The notes: a model not told the origin generated them from the sequence alone. A DNA stretch of 64,000 bases from Pseudomonas svalbardensis (GCF_030053115.1 NZ_CP125619.1:4785501-4849500), one strand, 5' to 3'; shown: positions 29,981-39,087, counted from the first letter of the stretch. Made by a program: numbers and translations.

Positions 29981-30052
29981 GATTGCGCTTGACTGACTGG
30001 AATTAGGGCAAGCCCCCTCGCCACAGGTCTTGTGTCTGACGCGCCTTCACTC

Positions 30053-32317
30053 TTACAGCAACTCAAAACTCTGCGCCTTCACATCCTGAGAATCCAGACC
30101 GATCTGCACCTGGAACTCGCCCGGCTCGGCGGCGTACTCCAACTGAGCGTTGAAGAACTTCAAGTCGTTCTCATCAATGCTGAAGTGGACCGCTGTCTCT
30201 TCTCCGGCCTTGAGCATGATTTTTTTAAAGTTCTTCAGTTCTTTGACCGGACGGCTGAGGGAGCCAACGACATCGCGGATATACAGCTGAACCACTGTTT
30301 CGCCGTCGCGCTGGCCGATATTCTTCACCATGACGCTGGCGACGAGCTTGTCGGTCTTGTTCAGTGTGGTCGAAGACAGGGCCATGTCGGTCAAGCTGAA
30401 ATCGGTATAACTCAGCCCATAGCCGAAGGGATAAAGCGGACCATGGGATTGATCGAAATATTGAGACGTGTAGTTGCGAGGCCCACCCGGCAGGTAGGGG
30501 CGGCCGGTGTTCAAATGGCTGTAGTAATTCGGGATCTGCCCCACGGAGCGTGGAAAGGTGATGGGTAACTTGCCGGAGGGGTTGTAGTCACCGAACAATA
30601 CATCGGCAACGGCGTTGCCTCCCTCAGAGCCGCTGTACCAGGTTTCCAGAATCGCATCGGCCTGTTTGTGCTCCTTGCCGATGGAAAGGGGCCGGCCGTT
30701 CATCAATACCAGTACCAGCGGCTTGCCGGTGGCTTTCAGGGCGGTGATCAATTCACTCTGGCGTCCTGGCAGATCGAGGCTGGTTCGACTGGCCGCTTCA
30801 TGAGACATACTGCGGGGCTCACCCACTACTGCAATCACAACATCGGCTTGTTGTGCAGCCTTGACCGCTTCGTCAATCATTTCTGCTGCCGGACGAGCGT
30901 CGTTCTCGATTTCAGACGCTCCCAGGTATTTAATAACCTCTTGATCCTCCGTGAGATTGACGCCTCGGGCATAGATCAGCGAGCCCTTATCCATAGCGCT
31001 TTTCAACCCGTCGTAGATCGTCACCGATTGCGAGGGCACGCCGCTTGCGGACCAACTGCCCATGATGTCGACGGTACTTTTTGCCAACGGGCCTATGAGC
31101 GCGATCACACCCTCTTTTTTTAGCGGCAAGAGCCCGTTTTCATTCTTCAGCAGCACCAATGTCTTGCGTGCCACCTCACGAGCCGGCGCTCTGTGCAGAC
31201 GGTTTTCGGCATTGTTATCAGCGGGGTCTTCACTGGCAACGCCGATGCGCCGGTAAGGGTCTTCGAACAGCCCCATGTCATACTTGGCCCCCAGGACTTC
31301 CCGCACTGCGTTATCGATATTGCTCTGGGAAACAGCGCCAGACTCAAGCAGCCCGGGTAGCTCCGGACCATAGGAGAAGTCGTTCATGCTCATATCAACA
31401 CCGGCCCTGATCGCGAGCCTGGCCGCTTCGCGGTGATTCTTCGCAACACCATGCTGAACCAGATCGTTTATCCCATTGTGGTCGCTGATGACCAACCCCT
31501 TGAAGCCCCATGCTTTGCGAAGCAGGTCTTGCATCAACCATGCATTGGAAGCGGCTGGCACGCCATTTATCGAGTTAAGCGCCACCATCACCGCTCCCGC
31601 GCCACCCTCAATCGCCGAACGATAAGGTGGCAGGTAGTCCTGGTGCATTCTGGCCAGGCCCATGTCGACGCTGTTGTAGTCGCGTCCACCCTCGACAGCA
31701 CCATACAACGCGAAGTGTTTGGCGCTGGCCATGATGCTGTCGGGTGCTTTCAGGCTTTTGCCCTGGTAGGCCTGAACCATCACTTTGGCAATGCGCGAAA
31801 CCAGATAGGTGTCTTCACCGAAGCCTTCGGATGTACGCCCCCAGCGAGGATCACGGGCGACATCTATCATCGGTGCAAAGGTCAAATCGATACCGTCCGC
31901 ACTGGCTTCTTTCGCCGCCGTTCGACCGCTCAACTCAATGGCGTCCATGTCCCAGCTGGAGGCCAGCGCCAGGCCAATGGGAAAAATGGTTCGATGGCCG
32001 TGTATCACGTCCCAGCCGAAAAACATCGGTATTTTCAGGCGGCTTTGTTGAGCCGCGTCCTGCATGGGTCTGTTTACGGAACGGCTCACAGAGCCGTACG
32101 TACCTCCGATTCGCCCGGCGGTGATCTCTTGGCGCATCCTTTCGGGAGTCATCTTTTCATCAATAGCGATCAGCCGCAGTTGGCCGATCTTTTCCTCCTG
32201 GGTCATCTGATTTATCAGGTGGGTGACAAAGGCATCTTTGTTAGACGATTCCATATCGGCCAGGACCGGCAGACTTGTAAAACCGATCAGGGCACACAGC
32301 AGACGTAATCTTTTCAT
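30053..32317 (-). CDS. bglX: Periplasmic beta-glucosidase, glycoside hydrolase family 3
   Basis: 754 residues from the ATG at 32317 (ribosome site GGAAGG), beginning with the signal peptide MKRLRLLCALIGFTSLPVLA. The GH3 barrel contains SAKHFALYG (K200, H201) and GLVISDHNG with the probable nucleophile D279. The second sandwich domain and the C-terminal fibronectin-III-like domain (residues about 665-745) follow. Cleaves terminal glucose from beta-glucosides in the periplasm. Monocistronic. Confidence 0.93.
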   Translation of the reverse strand: MKRLRLLCALIGFTSLPVLADMESSNKDAFVTHLINQMTQEEKIGQLRLIAIDEKMTPERMRQEITAGRIGGTYGSVSRSVNRPMQDAAQQSRLKIPMFFGWDVIHGHRTIFPIGLALASSWDMDAIELSGRTAAKEASADGIDLTFAPMIDVARDPRWGRTSEGFGEDTYLVSRIAKVMVQAYQGKSLKAPDSIMASAKHFALYGAVEGGRDYNSVDMGLARMHQDYLPPYRSAIEGGAGAVMVALNSINGVPAASNAWLMQDLLRKAWGFKGLVISDHNGINDLVQHGVAKNHREAARLAIRAGVDMSMNDFSYGPELPGLLESGAVSQSNIDNAVREVLGAKYDMGLFEDPYRRIGVASEDPADNNAENRLHRAPAREVARKTLVLLKNENGLLPLKKEGVIALIGPLAKSTVDIMGSWSASGVPSQSVTIYDGLKSAMDKGSLIYARGVNLTEDQEVIKYLGASEIENDARPAAEMIDEAVKAAQQADVVIAVVGEPRSMSHEAASRTSLDLPGRQSELITALKATGKPLVLVLMNGRPLSIGKEHKQADAILETWYSGSEGGNAVADVLFGDYNPSGKLPITFPRSVGQIPNYYSHLNTGRPYLPGGPRNYTSQYFDQSHGPLYPFGYGLSYTDFSLTDMALSSTTLNKTDKLVASVMVKNIGQRDGETVVQLYIRDVVGSLSRPVKELKNFKKIMLKAGEETAVHFSIDENDLKFFNAQLEYAAEPGEFQVQIGLDSQDVKAQSFELL

Positions 32318-32593
32318 GATTGCCTTCCCTGTGACGCATACCACCTGCTTGCTTTTGAAACGCCACCTTTCCTTGTGTTGAAAATCAGAAGCTGACGTTC
32401 AAACATTGCTGCTGACGGGGGCTGAAAGCCACTGAGTTTTCAGGATCCCGCATAGAAATAGCGTAGTCGCTCCGACGCTCCTGCCAGAGAGAAAAAACAT
32501 AACCGATCAAAAAATGAGTTTGATCCGGGCGCAAAACAACTGTACAAAAACACAGTATATTTTGAATCAGCACTCTCGAGCCCGGAGAACACC
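32318..32593. other. Divergent promoter region of bglX and the HTH gene pair
   Basis: 276 bp with a LexA-like box at 32540-32555 just before a TATATT element (32556-32561). The bglX side shows nothing recognisable. Confidence 0.5.
32540..32555 (+). promoter_or_regulatory. LexA-like SOS box
   Basis: CTGTACAAAAACACAG has the CTG-N10-CAG frame with CTGTA and ACAG ends and an A-rich centre, close to the gammaproteobacterial LexA consensus. It adjoins TATATT, a possible -10, and lies about 40 bp before the HTH gene. Confidence 0.6.
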
Positions 32594-32911
32594 ATGGCCT
32601 CTCTTGCGATGAAAATCACCCTGGAACGTATCGCCCTTTTCCAATTCACCCCCGCGCATTGCGCTCAGGCCCGAGCGATGCTGGGTTGGAGTGTGGAGGA
32701 GCTGTCTCGGGAATCCGGGGTTTCGGTTGACGCTATTCAGCGTTTCGAGGCGGAGCGTGATGTGCGGGATGTGACCCGGCTTGCGTTGGCTTACCGGTTT
32801 GAATCGGAGGGTTTGGTTTTCTTTCCGGGGTTCGCGCCGGGGAGAGGGATGAATGTGAAGGGGTCTACGCCGAATCCGGTGGGGCGAGGGGATTATGCGA
32901 TGGTTGAGTGA
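32594..32911 (+). CDS. Small XRE-type HTH regulator
   Basis: 105 residues. HTH from about residue 21 to 70: FTPAHCAQARAMLGWSVEELSRESGVSVDAIQRFEAERD, an XRE/Cro-like helix pair. The C-terminus is short and Gly-rich. Ribosome site GGAGAACACC before the ATG. Sits behind a LexA-like box, so it may be induced by DNA damage. A second HTH protein follows 11 bp later. Confidence 0.75.
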   Translation: MASLAMKITLERIALFQFTPAHCAQARAMLGWSVEELSRESGVSVDAIQRFEAERDVRDVTRLALAYRFESEGLVFFPGFAPGRGMNVKGSTPNPVGRGDYAMVE

Positions 32912-32922
32912 GGTGTCAGCGA

Positions 32923-33183
32923 ATGAGTGAAGTCGATGGAAACGACAGCTGTTTTTACGAGGCGCTGAACTATCCCCATGCGGGTCAGATGCGGGCCAAA
33001 TCTGAGTACGTTATGAAGATTGGCATACTCCTCGAAACCGGTCGGCTAAGTAAGACGGAGGCGGCGCAAAAGCTCGGGCTGTCTCAGGAGGAGTGGAATG
33101 AAATGCTCCGTGGAGAATTTCGCGATTTGACCGTGGCAAAGATCTCGGAATATCTAAACCTGCTAGAGGATGAACGCAGGTAG
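32923..33183 (+). CDS. Small HTH protein, HTH_37-like antitoxin-type
   Basis: 86 residues from the ATG at 32923 (MSEVDGNDSCFYEAL). The segment ETGRLSKTEAAQKLGLSQEEWNEMLRGEFRDLTVAKISEYLNLL matches the XRE/HTH_37 type found in antitoxins and phage regulators. No toxin gene lies beside it. Probably co-transcribed with the preceding HTH gene. Confidence 0.7.
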   Translation: MSEVDGNDSCFYEALNYPHAGQMRAKSEYVMKIGILLETGRLSKTEAAQKLGLSQEEWNEMLRGEFRDLTVAKISEYLNLLEDERR

Positions 33184-33234
33184 TTTAGTGGTGAAACTCG
33201 GGCCGCTCACGTGAGTCGGCCCGGCAACACATCA

Positions 33235-34293
33235 TCAAGCGTTCTGAGTCGCGACCTGATCGCCTACATTTTCCAACCCTACCCACCAAGCACTACCACG
33301 CTGCGGATACATGACGTTGAACGCCTCGCCCATTTGCGGTGTGGTAATCGACATATTGCGCTCCCAGGCCAATGCCAGAATCCGGTCGAAAGGTTCGTAC
33401 CAGGCGTGCATCGACAAATCGAAGGTGCCGTTGTGAATCGGCAGTAACCAGCGACCTTTGAGGTCAATGTGCGCTTGCAGGGTTTGCTCCGGCTGCATGT
33501 GAACATGCGGCCATTCGACGTTGTAGGCACCGGTTTCCATGAGCGTGAGGTCGAAAGGGCCGTACTGTTCGCCGATGCGTTTGAAGCCGTCGAAGTAGCC
33601 GCTGTCGCCGCTGAAGAAGATCCGCGTGTCGCCGTCGATCATCACCCACGAGGCCCACAATGTGCTGTTGCTATCGAACAGACCGCGACCGGAAAAGTGT
33701 TGCGATGGCGTGGCGATGAACTGGATGCCGTCAACTTCTGTGCCCTGCCACCAGTCCAGTTGGCGCACTTTGCTGGCGTCGACGCCCCACTTGATCAGGG
33801 TGTCGCCCACACCCAGCGGCGTCAGAAAGTACTTGGCCTTGTCCGCCAGTTTGAGCACGGCTTGATAATCGAGGTGGTCGTAGTGATCGTGGGACAGGAT
33901 CACCGCTTCGATCGGCGGCAACTCTTCGAGGCTGATCGGCGGCTGGTGGAAGCGCTTGGGGCCGGCCCATTGCACCGGTGAGGCGCGCTCGGCGAAGACC
34001 GGGTCAGTGATCCAGAATTTGTCCCGCAGTTTCAGCAGTACCGTGGAATGACCGAGGCGGTAAACGCTGTGGTTGGGTGCGGCGATCAACGCTGCCTGAG
34101 TCAGGGTTTTCACCGGGACGGATGCGGTCGGGCGGGTGTTACGCGGTTTGTGGAAGATCATGTTCCACATGATGCGCAAGGTTTTGCGAAAGCCTTCGCG
34201 CTTTACCTGTGCATGGTTTCGAAAGAGCCCTTCTACCTGACGGGAAGCTTCAGGAGTAGAGGCGTTATCCGATGGGGAAGTTGATGTGGCCAT
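33235..34293 (-). CDS. Metallo-beta-lactamase-fold hydrolase (UlaG/NAPE-PLD-like)
   Basis: 352 residues from the ATG at 34293 (MATSTSPSDNAS), with CTGGAG 10 nt upstream. Metal site HDHYDHLD at 135-142, then SQHFSGRG, FSGDSGYFDGF and LPIHNGTFDLS supply further ligands. The layout matches the UlaG/NAPE-PLD/RomA branch of the fold (lactonases, phosphodiesterases), not beta-lactamases proper. No signal peptide is evident. Faces a TetR gene, with two palindromic operators between them, and is probably repressed by it. Confidence 0.85.
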   Translation of the reverse strand: MATSTSPSDNASTPEASRQVEGLFRNHAQVKREGFRKTLRIMWNMIFHKPRNTRPTASVPVKTLTQAALIAAPNHSVYRLGHSTVLLKLRDKFWITDPVFAERASPVQWAGPKRFHQPPISLEELPPIEAVILSHDHYDHLDYQAVLKLADKAKYFLTPLGVGDTLIKWGVDASKVRQLDWWQGTEVDGIQFIATPSQHFSGRGLFDSNSTLWASWVMIDGDTRIFFSGDSGYFDGFKRIGEQYGPFDLTLMETGAYNVEWPHVHMQPEQTLQAHIDLKGRWLLPIHNGTFDLSMHAWYEPFDRILALAWERNMSITTPQMGEAFNVMYPQRGSAWWVGLENVGDQVATQNA

Positions 34294-34413
34294 GACTGAA
34301 TGACTCCAGGAAAACCACATGATTCGCGGTTCTCCGCTTGGGACGATAATGGCCAAGGCACGCACGCATCAGCCGCAGATTCTATTGTTCACTGCGCAGG
34401 ATTCACAAAACAT

Positions 34414-34429
34414 TACACTGCACAGTGTA
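34414..34429. promoter_or_regulatory. TetR-type operator, primary
   Basis: TACACTGCACAGTGTA is a perfect 16-bp palindrome in the divergent promoter region between the hydrolase and the TetR gene. Confidence 0.75.
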
Positions 34430-34460
34430 GTTTCTAGGTTGCATCAAACCCGATCACAAG

Positions 34461-34476
34461 TAAACTGCCAAGTGTA
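34461..34476. promoter_or_regulatory. TetR-type operator, secondary
   Basis: TAAACTGCCAAGTGTA matches the primary operator at 13 of 16 positions and lies 47 bp from it, about 30 bp before the TetR start codon. Confidence 0.6.
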
Positions 34477-34506
34477 GTTCTCACTTCTTCCTGCCGAAGC
34501 GTACTT

Positions 34507-35118
34507 ATGACAGCTCCACAGCGCCTCACCGACCGAAAACGCGAAGCCATCATTCAAGCGGCGATTGCCGAATTCCGTGCCAACGGGTTCGACATCACCA
34601 GCATGGACAAGATCGCTGCCATCGCCGGCGTATCGAAGCGCACGGTGTACAACCACTTCCCCAGCAAGGAAGAATTGTTCGCCGAAATCCTCAATCAATT
34701 ATGGGCGCGGGTGACATCAGAACAGGAAACGCCCTACCACCCTGACCTGCCGCTGCGCGATCAGATGCGCCGGATGCTGATGGCGAAATTGCAGATGCTG
34801 GGCGATGACAATTTTCTCGACCTGGCGCGAGTGGCCATCGCCGCCACCATCCATTCCCCCGAGCGCGCCCAGAATATGGTCGCCCGAATGGGTGAGCGCG
34901 AAGAAGGCCTGACCGTGTGGATCCGCGCCGCTCAGGCCGATGGCCGATTGAAACCGGTCGCCCCCGAATTCGCTGCACAACAGATTCAGGGAATGCTCAA
35001 ATCCTTTGCGTTCTGGCCACAGATTTCCATGGGCCTGCCCGGCCTGTCAGCCGAGATGCAGACCACGGTGGTGGAGTCGGCGCTGGACATGTTTCTGGCC
35101 TGCTATCAGCTGCAATAA
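34507..35118 (+). CDS. TetR-family repressor
   Basis: 203 residues. N-terminal HTH: AAIAEFRANGFDITSMDKIAAIAGVSKRTVYNHFPSKEELF. The C-terminal ligand domain (TetR_C_7-like, with PERAQNMVARM and AAQQIQGMLKSFAFWPQI) is as in AcrR/RutR relatives. Divergent from the metallo-hydrolase gene with a pair of operators in the gap, so it should regulate both genes. The ligand is unknown. Confidence 0.9.
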   Translation: MTAPQRLTDRKREAIIQAAIAEFRANGFDITSMDKIAAIAGVSKRTVYNHFPSKEELFAEILNQLWARVTSEQETPYHPDLPLRDQMRRMLMAKLQMLGDDNFLDLARVAIAATIHSPERAQNMVARMGEREEGLTVWIRAAQADGRLKPVAPEFAAQQIQGMLKSFAFWPQISMGLPGLSAEMQTTVVESALDMFLACYQLQ

Positions 35119-35252
35119 ATGACAATGTCCGCCGCTTTAGCAGTGATCGGTAGCGCGGAAAATGACCAAGGCCCACCGAACGCATCGAAAGCCTGACCTC
35201 GGAAATGCATCAGCACTTCGTGCGCAAGATCAGCCGAAGGTTTAGCGCTCGC

Positions 35253-36140
35253 TCACGGCAATCGAAGCGCCCGCCCCAACTCATCGAACAACGTCACCAC
35301 CGAGCGCAAGGCGCGGCAGTCCGGGCGGGTCAGCAACCAGAGCGCCGTGTCGTAACCGTGTAGCGGCTCGCTCAACGGTTGCAGCCCTTCACCGATGAGG
35401 AAGTCCGGTAATGCCGCGACACCGAGCCCGGCCCGTACCAGTTCAGTCACCGACAACATGCTGTTGCAGCGATAACCCGGTGTGACGCCGGGCAACTGCT
35501 GACGGCGCCACACGACGGTGGGGTGATCGGGGAGGAAATCGTCCGGCGCAATCCAGGTCAGCGAAGCCAAGTCTTCGGAGTCGACCGATTTCAGATATGC
35601 CTCACTGGCACAAACTCGATACGACACCTCCGCCAATCGCCGGCCAACCAAGTGCTCGGGCGGTGTGCGGGTCAGGCGCAAGGCGATATCCGCATCCCGG
35701 CGGCTGAGGTTGGCGAAGTCGTTGGAGGTACTCAACTCGATGGTCAGCGCCGGGTAACCGGGCATGAACTTCGCCAACGCCGGCAGCAGCAAGCCTTGCA
35801 AGACCGAATCGGTGCAGGTCAGGCGCACCGTACCGCTGATGACTTCACCGCCCTGCTCCACGCCAATGCGCGCCGCCTCCAGCGCCTGTTCGGCCCGTTC
35901 AGCCCGTTCAGCCTGCTCGGCCAGGGTTTGCGCCAAGGTGGTGGGCAAGTAGCCGGCGCGGCTTTTTTCGAACAGTTGCTGGCCCAGCGCGGCTTCCAGT
36001 CGGCGCACGGCGCGAAATACTGTCGAGACGTCGACCTTCAACAGCGTCGACGCCCGGGCCAGAGAGCCGCCGCGCACCAGTGCGAGGATCAGGGACAGGT
36101 CGGGGTAGTCCAGTCGATAGTGCGTTGATGCATTGATCAA
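35253..36140 (-). CDS. LysR-family regulator
   Basis: About 295 residues. HTH region DLSLILALVRGGSLARASTLLKVDVSTVFRAVRRLEAALG, followed by a substrate-binding-like domain. No in-frame ATG lies close to the domain start. TTG at 36140 or at 36155 is the likely start; an ATG at 36136 is out of frame. The open frame continues far upstream through the opposite gene and is not used there. It faces a CTP-synthase-like amidotransferase gene and likely regulates it. Confidence 0.8.
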   Translation of the reverse strand: MINASTHYRLDYPDLSLILALVRGGSLARASTLLKVDVSTVFRAVRRLEAALGQQLFEKSRAGYLPTTLAQTLAEQAERAERAEQALEAARIGVEQGGEVISGTVRLTCTDSVLQGLLLPALAKFMPGYPALTIELSTSNDFANLSRRDADIALRLTRTPPEHLVGRRLAEVSYRVCASEAYLKSVDSEDLASLTWIAPDDFLPDHPTVVWRRQQLPGVTPGYRCNSMLSVTELVRAGLGVAALPDFLIGEGLQPLSEPLHGYDTALWLLTRPDCRALRSVVTLFDELGRALRLP

Positions 36141-36218
36141 TTGGGATACCGCCAATATTGAGTGCGTGAACGCCAATCTATAGTGGGTGCCAGGAATCAA
36201 CAAGCGTGGAGCGCACTC

Positions 36219-36926
36219 ATGGAAACCCGCCCAATCCGCATCGCCCTGATCGGCGATTACGATCCGCAAGTCACCGCTCACCAGGCCATCCCCATCGCTC
36301 TCGGCATGGCCGCTGAACATGCGAACACAGACGTGCAGTTCCAATGGTTGGCCACCGACCGCATCAGCGCCGATGCGCCATTGGCGGGCTTCGACGGTTT
36401 CTGGTGCGTGCCCGCCAGCCCTTACCGCGATAGGGACGGTGCGTTGCGGGCGATTCGTTTTGCCCGTGAACAGCAGCGACCCTTCCTTGGCACCTGTGGC
36501 GGTTTTCAACACGCCGTACTCGAATACGCCCGAAATGTTCTGGGCTGGGACGATGCCGAACATGGTGAAACATCGCCGGATGCGGCGCGAGCGCTGATCA
36601 CGCCACTGACCTGTTCGCTGGTGGAGGCCGTCGACAGCATTCATCTGGTTGAAGGCTCGTTGATCGCGCAGGCGTACGAAAGCACTGAGATTGTCGAGGG
36701 ATATCGCTGCCGCTACGGCGTTAATCCAGCATTCGAACGTGAGTTATTGACCCAACAGCTGTGCGCCGTTGGACACGATTCAACCGGCGACTTGCGGGCG
36801 GTGGAACTCAAAGGTCATCCGTTCTTCGTCGCGACGCTGTTCCAACCTGAACGCGCAGCACTCAAGGGCAAGCTGCCGCCGCTGGTCCGTGCATTGATCG
36901 CAGCCTGCAAGAGGCAGAAGTCATGA
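36219..36926 (+). CDS. CTP synthase C-terminal-like class-I amidotransferase protein
   Basis: 235 residues from the ATG at 36219 (METRPIRIALIGDYDP). Glutaminase-type nucleophile motif FLGTCGGFQHAVLEY with C93, as in the GATase1 domain of CTP synthase. The synthetase half is absent. The family is annotated as CTP synthase C-terminal-region-related and has no proven reaction. It overlaps the next gene by 4 nt (ATGA), so they form an operon opposite a LysR gene. Confidence 0.85.
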   Translation: METRPIRIALIGDYDPQVTAHQAIPIALGMAAEHANTDVQFQWLATDRISADAPLAGFDGFWCVPASPYRDRDGALRAIRFAREQQRPFLGTCGGFQHAVLEYARNVLGWDDAEHGETSPDAARALITPLTCSLVEAVDSIHLVEGSLIAQAYESTEIVEGYRCRYGVNPAFERELLTQQLCAVGHDSTGDLRAVELKGHPFFVATLFQPERAALKGKLPPLVRALIAACKRQKS

Positions 36927-37246
36927 TCGTCAAGACTCCGCCAGCGCCCTACTACGCGGTGATTTTTACCTCCCTGCGCACTGACGGTGATCACGGTTAC
37001 GAGCAGGCCGCCACGCGCATGGTCGAACTGGCCCGTGAGCAACCCGGTTTCCTGGGTGTGGAATCGGCTCGGGGTGAGGACGGGCTCGGGATTACGGTCT
37101 CCTACTGGGCCAGCGAAGCGGCGATTCTGGCGTGGAAACATCATCCCGAGCACAGTGAGATTCGCGAACGCGGGCGCTCGACCTGGTATTCGTCTTTTCA
37201 TACGCGGGTGTGCAAGGTTGAGCGGGCGTATCGGTTTGATCAGTGA
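36923..37246 (+). CDS. Antibiotic-biosynthesis-monooxygenase (ABM) domain protein
   Basis: 107 residues, single ferredoxin-like ABM domain: YYAVIFTSLRTDGDHGYEQAATRMVELAREQPGFLGVESARGEDGLGITVSYWASEAAILAWKHHPEHSEIRERGRSTWYSSFHTRVCKVER is the whole core and fits the family in several points (PGFLG, W in the third strand, HPEH). Often acts on small aromatic or reactive compounds. Translationally coupled to the preceding amidotransferase-like gene. Confidence 0.85.
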   Translation: MIVKTPPAPYYAVIFTSLRTDGDHGYEQAATRMVELAREQPGFLGVESARGEDGLGITVSYWASEAAILAWKHHPEHSEIRERGRSTWYSSFHTRVCKVERAYRFDQ

Positions 37247-37289
37247 CCATTTGGCGCTCTGAAGAACGCCGACGCAGTCACCGCAAAAC

Positions 37290-37616
37290 TCAGCTCTGCA
37301 CGAGACTGCGAACCGCCGAAATCTCCGGCACTTCCCGCCGATTCATGTACACCCGCAACGGCTCGGTGATGTTGATCCGATCATCGATGTTCTGATCCAG
37401 CAGCAACTGAATCAACTCACGCTTGAGCGTCATGGCCTGCGCGGTACCTGAGGCCCAGACGAATTCGCTGGTGGGAATAATGCCGTCGTCAGCCACGTCC
37501 ATGCCGAAAGAGTCTTCGCTGAAACGAACAATGTACTGGCCGGTCTTGCGATTGAGGCCGACGAAGCCTTTGAGTTGGTCGGCGGCCTGGCAGATGAGCT
37601 CGGAAGTGATGCGCAT
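37290..37616 (-). CDS. DUF2025 family protein
   Basis: 108 residues from the ATG at 37616 (MRITSELICQAADQLKGFVGLN). Matches the DUF2025 family of pseudomonads, a small alpha/beta protein of known structure but unknown role. The residues GQYIVRFSEDSFGMDVADDGIIP and EFVWASGTAQAM are typical. Single gene. The upstream frame has no ribosome site. Confidence 0.85.
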   Translation of the reverse strand: MRITSELICQAADQLKGFVGLNRKTGQYIVRFSEDSFGMDVADDGIIPTSEFVWASGTAQAMTLKRELIQLLLDQNIDDRINITEPLRVYMNRREVPEISAVRSLVQS

Positions 37617-37850
37617 GATAAACCTCACAGAAGGTCGCAAAGGACCGGTGATCGATGGTTTACACGCAGGGCAAGCGAATGGGCGTTCCCTCTGTCGGGG
37701 TAACTGCCGGGGCCAAGAGTACTGCAAAGAAGCGCACAAAAGCGCTGAAAAAATCTGCTTTAAACACGTTTATGTCGGTCTGGCGATAGCGCAAGCGGCG
37801 CTCAGTTGTTAAAAGATACGTCTTTGAAAATCTGCGAAAGGACCTCGACC

Positions 37851-38978
37851 ATGCCTGTTACCTTCACCAAGAGCGCCCTGTTGCTGAGTCTGATGCTGGG
37901 CCTCGGCCAGGCACAGGCCGCCAGCGAGCCAAGCCCCACCGCACTGGCAACCCGCACGGGCATCCCGCATCCGGCCGTGATCGCCCACCGTGGCGCGTCG
38001 TTCGATGCACCGGAATCCACCGCCGCCGCCTACAAACTGGCCCGCGATCTGGGTGCCGACTACCTGGAAATGGACGTGCAACGCAGCAAGGATGGCGTGC
38101 TGTTCGCCCTGCACGATGACAACCTGCAACGCACCACCGACGTCGCCAGTAAATTCCCTGAGCGCAAGGACCGCCCGGCCAACGAGTTCACTATCGCCGA
38201 GCTGAAAACCCTCGATGCCGGGAGCTGGTTCAACGCTGCCTACCCGGATCGCGCGCGTCCTGCGTACGTCGGTCTGAAAGTTCTGACCCTCGACGAAATC
38301 ATCGACATTGCCCAAGGCAATCCGCTGCACAAGCCCGGTCTGTACATCGAAACCAAAGAACCGAAGCAGTTTCCCGGGATCGAGCGCGACCTCAAGGAAA
38401 AACTCCAGGATCGCGGTTGGTTGAGCCCGGCCGGCTCGAAACTGGCGAAGAGCGATCTGGCGGTTGGCCAGGGCAAAGGTAAAGTCGTGCTGCAAACCTT
38501 CGAGAAGAGCAGCCTCGAACTGCTCGAGAAGGAAATGCCGAAAGTGCCGAAAATCCTCCTGCTGTGGGTCGGTGAAGGCAGTATTGAACCGAAATCCAAG
38601 GTGACGTTTGCCGAGTCCGGCGACAAGGACAAAGCCACTTACTACGCCAAACAGCAACCGAAAGACAAAGCCGAATTCCAGCAATGGGTCGAGTACGCCA
38701 AAGCCCAGGGCGCGATCGGCACCGGCCCTTCTGCCGCGCTGACCAAGGGTGGTGATCAGAGTTACTCGGACCTGGTGCAACCCTGGATGAACCAATACAC
38801 CCACGATCAGGGCTTGTTGGTGCACGTGTACACCATCGACGATGCCGTGGATTACCAGAAAGTCATGGACGCCGGCGTCGACGGCATCTTCACCAACCGC
38901 GCCAGCGAACTGCTCAAGTTCTACAAGCGCCCGGCGGCGGCCAGTGTTGCGCAGTTGTTGCAGAACAACGGGTACTGA
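37851..38978 (+). CDS. glpQ: Exported glycerophosphodiester phosphodiesterase
   Basis: 375 residues from the ATG at 37851 (ribosome site AAAGGA). Signal peptide MPVTFTKSALLLSLMLGLGQAQA, then the GDPD barrel: IAHRGASFDAPEST (H46, E55), YLEMDVQRSKDGVLFALHDD (E73, D75, H88) and YIETKEP. Hydrolyses glycerophosphodiesters to glycerol-3-phosphate and an alcohol in the periplasm. Monocistronic. Confidence 0.92.
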   Translation: MPVTFTKSALLLSLMLGLGQAQAASEPSPTALATRTGIPHPAVIAHRGASFDAPESTAAAYKLARDLGADYLEMDVQRSKDGVLFALHDDNLQRTTDVASKFPERKDRPANEFTIAELKTLDAGSWFNAAYPDRARPAYVGLKVLTLDEIIDIAQGNPLHKPGLYIETKEPKQFPGIERDLKEKLQDRGWLSPAGSKLAKSDLAVGQGKGKVVLQTFEKSSLELLEKEMPKVPKILLLWVGEGSIEPKSKVTFAESGDKDKATYYAKQQPKDKAEFQQWVEYAKAQGAIGTGPSAALTKGGDQSYSDLVQPWMNQYTHDQGLLVHVYTIDDAVDYQKVMDAGVDGIFTNRASELLKFYKRPAAASVAQLLQNNGY

Positions 38979-39017
38979 TGAACGAGGGAACGATCTTCAC
39001 TCAGTCGCGTTCGGAGA

Positions 39018-39034
39018 ATTAAGGGTGGATTAAG
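39018..39034 (+). promoter_or_regulatory. PmrA-like direct repeat upstream of the PepSY gene
   Basis: ATTAAG-GGTGG-ATTAAG is an 11-bp-spaced direct repeat. Its complement CTTAAT-N5-CTTAAT equals the PmrA box known in enteric bacteria. It lies about 55 bp before the ATG, with a weak -10-like TTAACCT at 39044-39050. Confidence 0.5.
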
Positions 39035-39087
39035 TTGCGCCGGTTAACCTGATCCCACTTAAACAGATCACCCAAGGATAGAACCTC

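Noticed and set aside
32594..33183. Toxin-antitoxin pair made of the two HTH genes
   Set aside because: Both products are HTH proteins; neither has a toxin fold.
36141..36644. N-terminal extension of the LysR gene across the opposite gene
   Set aside because: The 168 extra residues lack homology to LysR proteins and run antisense to the amidotransferase gene.
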